A program made the position numbers and the translations under genes. From an uncultured Desulfovibrio sp. (GTDB lineage: Bacteria > Desulfobacterota > Desulfovibrionia > Desulfovibrionales > Desulfovibrionaceae): a DNA stretch of 5,169 nucleotides. The notes under the pieces were generated by a model. The model had not been told where the DNA came from. It searched no databases and saw nothing but the letters and a program-made list of their open reading frames with translations. This document shows positions 1 through 5,169 of this stretch, piece after piece (the stretch's first letter is position 1; every line of letters starts with the position of its first letter). The stretch lies in NCBI GenBank assembly GCA_947177085.1, contig CAMWTD010000163.1:1-5169 (forward strand), in the 5' to 3' direction.

Positions 1-1942
1 CGCCAGCATGGACTTTCAGGCGCGCTCCAACAAGCTGTGGTTCCTCGAGCCGGAGGAAGCCATCGCCTTCCTCCTCGACTGCTATCCGCGCCTTGTGGAA
101 AATTACCGCGTCTTCGGGGAAAAGGCGCTCTCGCGCTACAAGATGCGCACGGCCAAGTCCACCATCACGGCGCAGGTGACGAGCAACGAGAAGGAAAAAT
201 GGTTCTCGCTCGACATCACGGTGGATTACGAGGGACAGTCCCTGCCGCTGGAAAAGATCTGGAAGGCCTGGGCGCGCGGCAAGCGCTATGTGCAGCTCAA
301 GGACGGCTCCTATACGAGCCTGCCGGAGGCGTGGCTGGAAAAGCTCTCCCACAAGCTCACGGCGCTCGGCCTCGACCCGAGCAAGCCGCCGCAGCAGAAA
401 TTCAAGCAGTTTGAAGCGCCTGTGCTGGACAGTCTTCTGGAGGACCTGCCCGGGGCCACAACCGATTCTTTCTGGAACAAGCTCAGGGAAAAAATCCGCT
501 CCTTCCGGGAGGTCAGGCCCATCGCGCCGCCCAAGGGGCTCAACGCCTCGCTGCGCGGCTACCAGACGCAGGGCCTTTCCTACCTCAACTTTCTTTCGGA
601 ATACGGCTTTGGCGGCATCCTCGCGGACGAGATGGGCCTTGGCAAGACCGTGCAGACGCTGGCCTTCATCCAGTACATGGTGGAGAGCCACCCCAAGGGG
701 CCCAATCTCATCGTGGTTCCCACCTCGGTTTTGCCCAACTGGGAGCGCGAGGCGGAAAAATTCGTCCCCAATCTCCGGCGGCTCATTATCTACGGCACGC
801 GCCGCGAGGGCATGTTCAAGCACATCGAGAGCTCGGACCTCATCATCACCACCTATGCCCTGCTCCGCCGCGATCTGGAAGAGATCGAAAAGCACGAGTT
901 CAATACGGTCATCCTGGACGAAGCCCAGAACATCAAGAACCCCAACACCATCACAGCCCGCGCCGTGCGCCGCATCAATGCCCGGATGCGCCTCTGCCTC
1001 TCGGGCACGCCCATCGAGAACAACCTCTTTGAGCTCTGGTCGCTCTTCGAGTTCCTTATGCCCGGCTTTCTCGGCTCGCAGCACGCCTTCCAGCGGGGCA
1101 TCGTCAAGCCCATCAAGGATGGCGACGCAGAAACCCTCGATTACCTGCGCACGCGGGTCCGCCCCTTCATCCTCAGGCGCACCAAGGCCGAGGTGGCCAA
1201 GGATCTGCCGCCCAAGGTGGAGAGCGTCACCTGTTGCGCGCTGGAAGAGGCCCAGGCCGAGCTCTATTCCGCGCTCGCGCGCAAGCTGCGCGCCCAGGTG
1301 CTCGCCGATGTGGACGAGAAGGGCCTTGCCAAGAGCCAGATGTCCATCCTCGACGCCCTGCTCAAGCTCAGGCAGATCTGCTGCCACCCGCGCCTGCTCA
1401 AGATGGATTTGCCGGGCTTTTCCAACAACCTGCCCTCGGGAAAGTTCGACGCTTTCAAGGACATGGTGACGGAAATCGTGGAAGGCGGCCACAAGGTGCT
1501 GGTCTTTTCGCAGTTCGTGCAGATGCTGCACATCATCCGTCAGTGGCTGGACTTCTCGCAGATGCCCTTCTGTTACCTCGACGGCGCGAGCAAGGACCGC
1601 TTCGAGCAGGTTGACAGGTTCAACAACAGCCCGGACATCCCCATCTTCCTCATCTCGCTCAAGGCCGGCGGCACGGGCCTCAACCTCACCTCGGCGGACT
1701 ATGTCATCCACTATGACCCGTGGTGGAACCCGGCGGTGGAAAGCCAGGCCACGGACCGCACCCACCGCATCGGCCAGACGCGGCAGGTCTTTTCCTACAA
1801 GCTCATCTGCCAGAATACGGTGGAGGAAAAGATCCTCAAGTTGCAGGAGGCCAAGCGCGGCGTGGCCGAGGCCATCATTCCCGGGCAGGACACGTGGAAA
1901 TCCCTCACGCGCGAGGACCTGGAAATGCTCTTCGATGTCTAG
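1..1942 (+). CDS. SNF2-family DNA-dependent ATPase / helicase-like protein, 5' partial
   Basis: The C-terminal part of a bacterial SNF2 (Swi2/Snf2, superfamily 2) ATPase, which uses ATP to translocate on double-stranded DNA and remodel DNA-protein complexes in the cytoplasm. The frame is open to the window edge, so the ATG at base 8 is probably internal. Numbering from that ATG: Walker A DEMGLGKT at 207-214, Walker B as DEAQ at 304-307 (DEAQ rather than DEAH), motif III SGTP at 332-335, then the second RecA lobe with KVLVFSQF, GGTGLN at 554-559 and the motif VI segment TDRTHRIGQ at 582-590. The 5' 150 or so visible residues look like the SNF2-associated region that precedes the ATPase core in bacterial members. 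Such proteins are usually around 1000 residues and often carry an N-terminal SWIM zinc finger; that part would lie upstream and is not seen. The C-terminus is complete, ending in MLFDV. The specific substrate is unknown. Confidence 0.95.
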   Translation, partial: ASMDFQARSNKLWFLEPEEAIAFLLDCYPRLVENYRVFGEKALSRYKMRTAKSTITAQVTSNEKEKWFSLDITVDYEGQSLPLEKIWKAWARGKRYVQLKDGSYTSLPEAWLEKLSHKLTALGLDPSKPPQQKFKQFEAPVLDSLLEDLPGATTDSFWNKLREKIRSFREVRPIAPPKGLNASLRGYQTQGLSYLNFLSEYGFGGILADEMGLGKTVQTLAFIQYMVESHPKGPNLIVVPTSVLPNWEREAEKFVPNLRRLIIYGTRREGMFKHIESSDLIITTYALLRRDLEEIEKHEFNTVILDEAQNIKNPNTITARAVRRINARMRLCLSGTPIENNLFELWSLFEFLMPGFLGSQHAFQRGIVKPIKDGDAETLDYLRTRVRPFILRRTKAEVAKDLPPKVESVTCCALEEAQAELYSALARKLRAQVLADVDEKGLAKSQMSILDALLKLRQICCHPRLLKMDLPGFSNNLPSGKFDAFKDMVTEIVEGGHKVLVFSQFVQMLHIIRQWLDFSQMPFCYLDGASKDRFEQVDRFNNSPDIPIFLISLKAGGTGLNLTSADYVIHYDPWWNPAVESQATDRTHRIGQTRQVFSYKLICQNTVEEKILKLQEAKRGVAEAIIPGQDTWKSLTREDLEMLFDV

Positions 1943-1976
1943 GCGGCCAATTCTGTAAAGAGCGCCAAAAACGGCA

Positions 1977-2008
1977 GGGGGCGCGCCGGATGACTCCGGC
2001 GCGCCCCC
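1977..2008 (-). terminator. Hairpin between convergent genes, probable tpx terminator
   Basis: A perfect 14-bp inverted repeat (arms 1977-1990 and 1995-2008) with a TGAC loop lies between the stop codons of the SNF2 gene and tpx. Read on the minus strand, the stem is followed by TGCCG and then five T residues (complement of 1967-1971), giving a short, slightly displaced U-tract. On the plus strand no T run follows. It therefore fits best as the intrinsic terminator of tpx, though so strong a stem could also stop or protect the SNF2 transcript 3' end. Confidence 0.7.
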
Positions 2009-2032
2009 AACCGCGATAAAGAAAGGCAAGCT

Positions 2033-2536
2033 CTACGCAAGCGCCTTCACGGCATTGAGCACGGCGGCATAGTCGGGCTCGTCGGTCATTTCCGGCACTA
2101 TCTGGCTGTAGGTGAGGATGCCGTCGGGCCCAACCACAAAGACGGCCCGCGCGAGCAGCCTGAGCTCCTCGATGAGCACGCCATAGGCGAGCCCGAAGCC
2201 CCCCTCCTTATAATCCGACAGCGTTTCCACGGCCTTGGCGTTGGCCGCGCCGCACCAGCGGGCCTGGGCAAAGGGCAGGTCGCGGCTTACCGCCACGATG
2301 CGCACCTTGTCGGAGAGCTTGGCCGCCTCGGCGTTGAAGTGCCGCATCTCAAGGTCGCAGACCGGGGTGTCCAGCGAGGGCACGCAGGCGAGGACGAGGA
2401 TTTTGCCGGCATAGTCCTTGAGGGTGCGGGGGCTCAAGTCATTGGCCGTGAGGGTGAAGTCCGGCGCGGGCGCGCCAACCTTCGGCTGCTGGCCCATGAG
2501 GTGCAGGGGCGTTCCCTGAAAGGTCACGGTATCCAT
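2033..2536 (-). CDS. tpx: Thiol peroxidase (Tpx, atypical 2-Cys peroxiredoxin)
   Basis: Tpx reduces hydrogen peroxide and organic hydroperoxides and is recycled by thioredoxin. The 167-residue length matches the family (E. coli Tpx is 168). The active-site segment reads PSLDTPVC, placing the peroxidatic cysteine at C60 with T57 as its partner; R130 in LLARAVFVV fits the conserved arginine of the Thr-Cys-Arg triad. The resolving cysteine is C95 in RWCGA, preceded by the family-typical DLPFAQAR. A further cysteine, C51, lies nearby. The C-terminal PEMTDEPDY is also typical. No signal peptide is seen; the E. coli enzyme has been described as periplasmic, but this one looks cytoplasmic. The start is supported by AAGGAGA six bases upstream. 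It lies 102 bp downstream of prmA on the same strand, which allows either readthrough or its own promoter. In an anaerobe the role would be defence against transient oxygen exposure (inference). Confidence 0.96.
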   Translation of the reverse strand: MDTVTFQGTPLHLMGQQPKVGAPAPDFTLTANDLSPRTLKDYAGKILVLACVPSLDTPVCDLEMRHFNAEAAKLSDKVRIVAVSRDLPFAQARWCGAANAKAVETLSDYKEGGFGLAYGVLIEELRLLARAVFVVGPDGILTYSQIVPEMTDEPDYAAVLNAVKALA

Positions 2537-2542
2537 ATGGTT

Positions 2543-2549
2543 TCTCCTT
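2543..2549 (-). promoter_or_regulatory. Ribosome binding site of tpx
   Basis: On the minus strand AAGGAGA lies six bases before the tpx ATG at 2536. This is a strong Shine-Dalgarno match and supports that start. Confidence 0.8.
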
Positions 2550-2624
2550 GAGAGGACTTAAAGTTTTTCTTGAGGATTTTTGGGCAGCACCGCGCCGCCG
2601 CTCCCGCAAGGCTGCCCCAGCCTT
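2550..2624 (-). other. prmA-tpx intergenic leader with alternative small hairpins
   Basis: The 102-bp gap between prmA and tpx holds no gene. In the minus-strand RNA a 7-bp hairpin (AAGGCTG / CAGCCTT, plus coordinates 2608-2614 and 2618-2624, loop of three) is followed by a second possible 7-bp pairing, GGGCAGC at plus 2611-2617 with GCTGCCC at plus 2582-2588. The two share bases and cannot form together. Neither is followed by a T run on this strand, so neither is a standard terminator. Between them and the ribosome binding site lies a relatively AT-rich stretch (about 2552-2581). I could not find a convincing -35/-10 pair for a separate tpx promoter. Confidence 0.3.
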
Positions 2625-2638
2625 CGGCCCATGTCAAC

Positions 2639-3508
2639 TCACGCCCACAGGAGCGCGCACCACTCGCCGTCAATGATGCGCCGGGCGGCTGGCAGCCCCT
2701 GCGCCCGATAGGCGGCTTCCACCGCATCGGCCTGGGTCTCCAAAATGCCGGAGAGCACGAGGCAGCCGCCGGATGCCAGCGCGGCGGCGAGCTCCGTCGC
2801 CATTTCCATGAGCGGCCGGGCGAGGATGTTGGCAAGCACGAGGTCGAAACTGCGGCCCGCCGCTTTTGCCACACTCCCTTGGGCAATCTCAAAGGCGTCC
2901 CGGGCGACGCCGTTAAGGTCGCGATTTTCGCGCGCATTGTCCACGGCCAGCGGGTCAATGTCGAGGCCCAGCCCCTTGAGCCCGCTCTTGGCGCAGCCGA
3001 TGCCGAGGATGCCCGAACCCGTGCCAAGGTCGAGAAAGGACTGCCCCGGGTGAACGCGCCCGGCATCCAGAAGGTCGCTCGCCACGCGCAGGCAAAGGGC
3101 CGTGGTGGCATGATGCCCAGTTCCAAAGGCGCTCTTGGGCTCAATGAGGATGGGGATGCGCCCGGGAGAGCGCTCCTCCCCGGCAAGCCACGGCGGAAGC
3201 ACCACAAAACGCGCGCCGCAGAGGACCGGGGTGAAAAACTGCCGCCACGCCGCAAGCCAGTCCTGCCGCTCCACGGTGGCCAGCGTCGCGCTGGCCTGCG
3301 GGGCCGTGGCGAGGAGTTCATCCCGCAAGCGCCGCAGATGGTCCTCGGATTCGCAGTGGATGACAAAGCGCGTCTCGCCGCCCGCAAGGCTTTCCTCCTC
3401 CCAGCCGAAAGGCGCGCCGAGGGCAAGCAGACCGCTCACGCGGTCGAAGTCCTCCTCTTCCGCAAGGATTTCCAGCCGGAACAATGCCGCTATGTTGGCG
3501 CTCGCCAT
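2639..3508 (-). CDS. prmA: Ribosomal protein L11 methyltransferase PrmA
   Basis: PrmA uses S-adenosylmethionine to methylate amino groups of ribosomal protein L11. The 289-residue product is close to E. coli PrmA (293). It has the family's two parts: an N-terminal substrate-recognition domain (about 1-100, including the signature-like RQDWLAAWRQFF at 81-92) and a class I methyltransferase domain. Visible motifs are AFGTGHH at 127-133, SAM motif I DLGTGSGIL at 160-168, the acidic D183-I-D185 after strand 2, and NILARPL at 227-233, which is the typical PrmA form of motif IV. VLSGILETQAD near 251-261 is also characteristic. The frame has an upstream ATG at 3625, but the ATG at 3508 is chosen because GGGAGGAG sits just before it and family-like sequence begins there. 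The upstream segment has no family character. It is divergent from the methyltransferase-ycaO pair and lies upstream of tpx. Confidence 0.95.
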   Translation of the reverse strand: MASANIAALFRLEILAEEEDFDRVSGLLALGAPFGWEEESLAGGETRFVIHCESEDHLRRLRDELLATAPQASATLATVERQDWLAAWRQFFTPVLCGARFVVLPPWLAGEERSPGRIPILIEPKSAFGTGHHATTALCLRVASDLLDAGRVHPGQSFLDLGTGSGILGIGCAKSGLKGLGLDIDPLAVDNARENRDLNGVARDAFEIAQGSVAKAAGRSFDLVLANILARPLMEMATELAAALASGGCLVLSGILETQADAVEAAYRAQGLPAARRIIDGEWCALLWA

Positions 3509-3511
3509 GCT

Positions 3512-3519
3512 CTCCTCCC
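3512..3519 (-). promoter_or_regulatory. Ribosome binding site that fixes the prmA start
   Basis: On the minus strand GGGAGGAG lies three bases before the ATG at 3508 (the core GGAGG is about five to six bases away). No comparable site precedes the in-frame ATG at 3625, so this decides the start. Confidence 0.75.
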
Positions 3520-3532
3520 GCGTTGTCGCCAC

Positions 3533-3561
3533 AGGATGCGTCTTCAGGGGCGAATTGGCAA
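3533..3561 (-). promoter_or_regulatory. Weak sigma70-like promoter candidate for prmA
   Basis: On the minus strand TTGCCA (plus 3556-3561) is separated by 17 bases from CATCCT (plus 3533-3538). The -35 matches the consensus at five of six positions but the -10 at only three of six. It lies upstream of prmA in the right orientation. Such matches occur by chance, so this is only a candidate. Confidence 0.25.
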
Positions 3562-3565
3562 GGCA

Positions 3566-3594
3566 TTGATTTACGCTCCTGACCGCTGTAGGCT
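3566..3594 (+). promoter_or_regulatory. Weak sigma70-like promoter candidate for the methyltransferase-ycaO pair
   Basis: TTGATT (3566-3571), a 17-base spacer and TAGGCT (3589-3594) lie about 50 bases before the methyltransferase start. The hexamers match the consensus at four and three positions. The location in the divergent gap and the spacing are right, but the match is weak. Confidence 0.25.
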
Positions 3595-3631
3595 CCAGCG
3601 CGGATGCCGCGCCCGCGGCTCCCACAACGCC

Positions 3632-3636
3632 AAGGA
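3632..3636 (+). promoter_or_regulatory. Ribosome binding site that fixes the methyltransferase start
   Basis: AAGGA ends six bases before the ATG at 3643. It abuts the ATG at 3637 too closely to serve it, and the ATG at 3604 has no such site, so translation most likely begins at 3643. Confidence 0.65.
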
Positions 3637-3642
3637 ATGACC

Positions 3643-4389
3643 ATGCCCAGTGCCCACGACGCCCCCAGCCCCGCCCCCGCTGGCGAGCTGGACCGCCTGC
3701 TCGCCGAAATCCGCAAGACCTTTGACGCCGACTTTGAACCGCTTGAGGTGGATGACGGCTGCCTGGATGTGCTCACTGTGCGCGACATGCCCCGGCATCT
3801 GGACGCCCTTTTGCGCCGCGGGGCCATTCACGACCCCATGAGGGACCTGCCCCTCTGGGCGAAGGTCTGGCCAGGCTCCTTTGTGCTGGGGCGCTTCCTG
3901 CGCACTCAGGAGCCGCAGGGCAAGCGCCTGCTCGAAATTGGCGCTGGCTGCGCCATTTGCAGCATGGTGGCGGCGCGCTACGGCTTTGCGCATATCGTCG
4001 CCAGCGACAATGTGGCGGACGCCCTCGCCTTTGCGCGGGCCAATGTGCTGAAAAACCATTTGGAGGACCGCATCGAGGTGCGTCACCTCGACGTGACCAC
4101 GCCCGGGCAGGATGCGCGTTTTCCCGAAGGTTTTGACACCATCGCCGCGTCCGAGCTGCTCTATCTCGATGACCTGCACAGGCCGCTCCTGAAATTTCTC
4201 GAGCGACACCTCGCCCCCGGCGGCAAGGCCCTTTTCTGCACGGACCTCGCGCGGGCCAAGCCCCGCTTTGCCAAGCTGGCGTCCAGGTCCTTCGCAGTGC
4301 GGGAAGGCAAGATCGGCGTGAAAAGCAGGGACGAGGACGGCGCGGAACAGCGGCGCGTCTACAATATCTGCATCCTGGAGCGGCCATGA
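3643..4389 (+). CDS. Class I SAM methyltransferase, MTF16/METTL protein-lysine methyltransferase-like
   Basis: A 248-residue SAM-dependent methyltransferase of the seven-beta-strand fold. After an Ala/Pro-rich N-terminus comes WAKVWPG at 72-78, resembling the W-x-WPG-type segment ahead of the core in METTL20-like proteins. SAM motif I is EIGAGCA at 98-104 and the acidic residue after strand 2 is D122. Motif IV is followed by ELLY at 171-174, fitting the [DE]-x-x-Y signature of the MTF16 group (METTL21, METTL20/ETF-beta methyltransferase), whose known members methylate lysines in proteins. HLAPGGKALF near 189-198 is the usual strand 5 segment. The motifs are seen; protein methylation is inferred, and the substrate is unknown. 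Small-molecule methylation remains possible. The stop codon overlaps the ycaO start by four bases (ATGA), so the two are probably translationally coupled and work in one pathway. Earlier ATGs at 3604 and 3637 are less likely starts because of the AAGGA placement. Confidence 0.82.
   Translation: MPSAHDAPSPAPAGELDRLLAEIRKTFDADFEPLEVDDGCLDVLTVRDMPRHLDALLRRGAIHDPMRDLPLWAKVWPGSFVLGRFLRTQEPQGKRLLEIGAGCAICSMVAARYGFAHIVASDNVADALAFARANVLKNHLEDRIEVRHLDVTTPGQDARFPEGFDTIAASELLYLDDLHRPLLKFLERHLAPGGKALFCTDLARAKPRFAKLASRSFAVREGKIGVKSRDEDGAEQRRVYNICILERP
4377..4380 (+). promoter_or_regulatory. Ribosome binding site of ycaO inside the methyltransferase gene
   Basis: GGAG lies five bases before the ATG at 4386 and within the last codons of the methyltransferase gene. 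With the ATGA stop/start overlap this suggests coupled translation. Confidence 0.6.
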
Positions 4390-5093
4390 CAAGCCCTCGC
4401 ATCATTCTCAGCCCCTGCCCCAAGGGCTACACCCGGGACCTGGACAAGGCCGTGAGCCCCGCCGTCACGGTGGAGCGCGTGCGCGCCAGCCTCGCGCGGG
4501 CCGGCCTCGACGTGGTCGCGGGCGCGCGCCGGGTGGATGTGGGCCGGCTCGGCATCCCGGTATACCTCGGCATTTGCGGTGAGGACGCCCGCGCGGTCAT
4601 GCCCACGCGCAAGCAGATGGGCAAAGGCTCCTCGGAGGCGCAGGCCCTCGCCTCGGCGCTCATGGAAGTGATGGAGCGTTTTGCCTTTTTCAGCTTCTGG
4701 GAACGGCCGCACGAGGCGTTCAGCGGCACATGGAGCGAGGCCGAAGCCCGCTTTGGCGACGCCCTGCTGCCGCTGGATGAGGTCCTGCGCTCGGTCGGAG
4801 ACTCCATGCCCCGCGGGCGCGCGCGGCGCATCATGGACCTCGCCCGCTGGCAATTTTATCCCGCCACGCACCTTTTGAGCGGCCGCACGGTCTGGCTGCC
4901 GCTGGACTGGTTTCGGATGCTCGGCGAATTCAATGGCTCCTCCGCCGGGAACAGCGCGGAAGAGTCCCTCCTTCAGGGCCTTTCCGAACTGGTGGAACGC
5001 CATGTCTGCTGTATTGCCGACCGGGAGCGGCCGGTGCTTTCCACCATCACGCCGGAAAGCTGCGAGGATGCGACCTTGAGCGGCCGCATGTAA
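4386..5093 (+). CDS. YcaO-domain protein, N-terminal part ended by an in-frame TAA
   Basis: YcaO enzymes use ATP to activate peptide backbone amides by phosphorylation, giving azolines, thioamides or amidines; E. coli YcaO is linked to RimO-dependent beta-methylthiolation of ribosomal protein S12. The 235 codons contain two YcaO ATP-binding signatures: Sx3ExxER at 90-98 (SALMEVMER) and Qx3ExxER at 197-205 (QGLSELVER). The segments RKQMGKGSS near 75-83 and SSAGNSAEES near 185-194 are also YcaO-like. Family proteins run to roughly 400-600 residues, so the protein stopping here would lack the C-terminal half of the domain, including later ATP-site residues. Reading past the TAA in the same frame gives recognisable family sequence, so this is a nonsense codon or a base error, not a frameshift. 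The start rests on GGAG five bases upstream and the ATGA overlap with the methyltransferase gene. No TfuA partner or precursor peptide is visible in the window. The YcaO identity is firm; the substrate is unknown. Confidence 0.88.
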   Translation: MTSPRIILSPCPKGYTRDLDKAVSPAVTVERVRASLARAGLDVVAGARRVDVGRLGIPVYLGICGEDARAVMPTRKQMGKGSSEAQALASALMEVMERFAFFSFWERPHEAFSGTWSEAEARFGDALLPLDEVLRSVGDSMPRGRARRIMDLARWQFYPATHLLSGRTVWLPLDWFRMLGEFNGSSAGNSAEESLLQGLSELVERHVCCIADRERPVLSTITPESCEDATLSGRM

Positions 5094-5169
5094 GCCTTTG
5101 CCCGGGAGGGCATCCGCCTGGTGCTCACGTACCTGTCCCTCGGGATGCCGCTGCCCACGGTGGGCGCGC
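5094..5169 (+). pseudogene. Continuation of the ycaO reading frame beyond the TAA, 3' partial
   Basis: Twenty-five codons read on in the ycaO frame to the window edge, beginning AFAREGIRLVL and running into LSLGMPLPTVGA. This resembles the middle of YcaO domains of this type, where a glycine-rich strand precedes the conserved C-terminal half. There is no start codon with a ribosome binding site here, so it would not be translated separately unless the TAA is an error. It is the remaining visible part of one ycaO gene that continues past the window. Confidence 0.6.

Noticed and set aside
288..1469. Plus-strand open frame of 393 codons inside the SNF2 gene
   Set aside because: It is out of frame with the SNF2 motifs and rich in Ser/Arg/Pro, as expected for a shifted reading of GC-rich coding sequence.
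2632..2637. TTGACA on the minus strand just after the prmA stop, as a -35 for tpx
   Set aside because: The hexamer is perfect, but 17 bases downstream there is only CAGCCT, and nothing -10-like occurs at a nearby spacing.
2524..3426. Minus-strand open frame of 300 codons overlapping prmA and the tpx start
   Set aside because: It is a shifted frame of prmA with Arg/Ser/Pro-rich composition and no family resemblance.
2570..3640. Plus-strand open frame of 356 codons across prmA
   Set aside because: It is antisense to a clear prmA, has low-complexity Arg/Ala/Gly-rich composition and lacks a convincing ribosome binding site.
3509..3642. A small precursor-peptide gene for the YcaO enzyme in the divergent gap
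   Set aside because: I saw no short open frame with its own ribosome binding site and Cys/Ser/Thr-rich core in this gap. A precursor could still lie right of the window.
3571..4392. Long minus-strand open frame (273 codons) antisense to the methyltransferase gene
   Set aside because: The translation shows no recognisable domain, while the plus-strand frame has clear methyltransferase motifs. Long antisense frames are common in GC-rich genes with C/G-ending codons.
4359..5003. Minus-strand open frame of 214 codons antisense to ycaO
   Set aside because: The plus strand carries two YcaO ATP-binding signatures; the antisense translation has no recognisable motif.
5091..5093. Recoding of the in-frame stop as selenocysteine or pyrrolysine
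   Set aside because: The codon is TAA, not TGA or TAG, and TAA has no established role of this kind. A mutation or sequence error is simpler.

Overview
The window is about 5.2 kb of GC-rich bacterial chromosome and is almost entirely coding. The proteins look like those of Desulfovibrio-type anaerobes (Desulfobacterota). This is a judgement from remembered protein character and high GC with C/G-ending codons, not from any search, so it is tentative. There is no sign of an insertion sequence, phage, CRISPR array, tRNA or rRNA.

Layout: (1) bases 1-1942, plus strand: the C-terminal two thirds of a bacterial SNF2-family DNA-dependent ATPase, whose start lies before the window. (2) 1943-2032: a short convergent gap with a perfect 14-bp GC-rich hairpin that looks like a terminator. 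(3) 2033-2536, minus: thiol peroxidase (tpx). (4) 2537-2638: the tpx leader, with a relatively AT-rich stretch and small hairpins. (5) 2639-3508, minus: prmA, the ribosomal protein L11 methyltransferase, in the same direction as tpx. (6) 3509-3642: a divergent intergenic region with weak promoter candidates on both strands. (7) 3643-4389, plus: a class I methyltransferase resembling the MTF16/METTL protein-lysine methyltransferase group. (8) 4386-5093, plus: a YcaO-domain protein overlapping the previous gene by ATGA, and cut by an in-frame TAA after 235 codons. The same frame continues with YcaO-like sequence to the window edge.

The main interest is the right half. Three candidate protein-modifying enzymes sit together: PrmA (methylates L11), an MTF16-like methyltransferase, and a YcaO enzyme (an ATP-dependent amide-activating family; E. 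coli YcaO is linked to RimO-dependent modification of ribosomal protein S12). The last two are almost certainly translationally coupled. A shared role in modifying the translation machinery is a plausible hypothesis, but nothing in the sequence proves it. No RiPP precursor, TfuA partner or transporter is visible, although the sequence right of 5169 is unseen. The in-frame stop in ycaO is either a real nonsense mutation or an error near the end of the sequence. The left half is ordinary.
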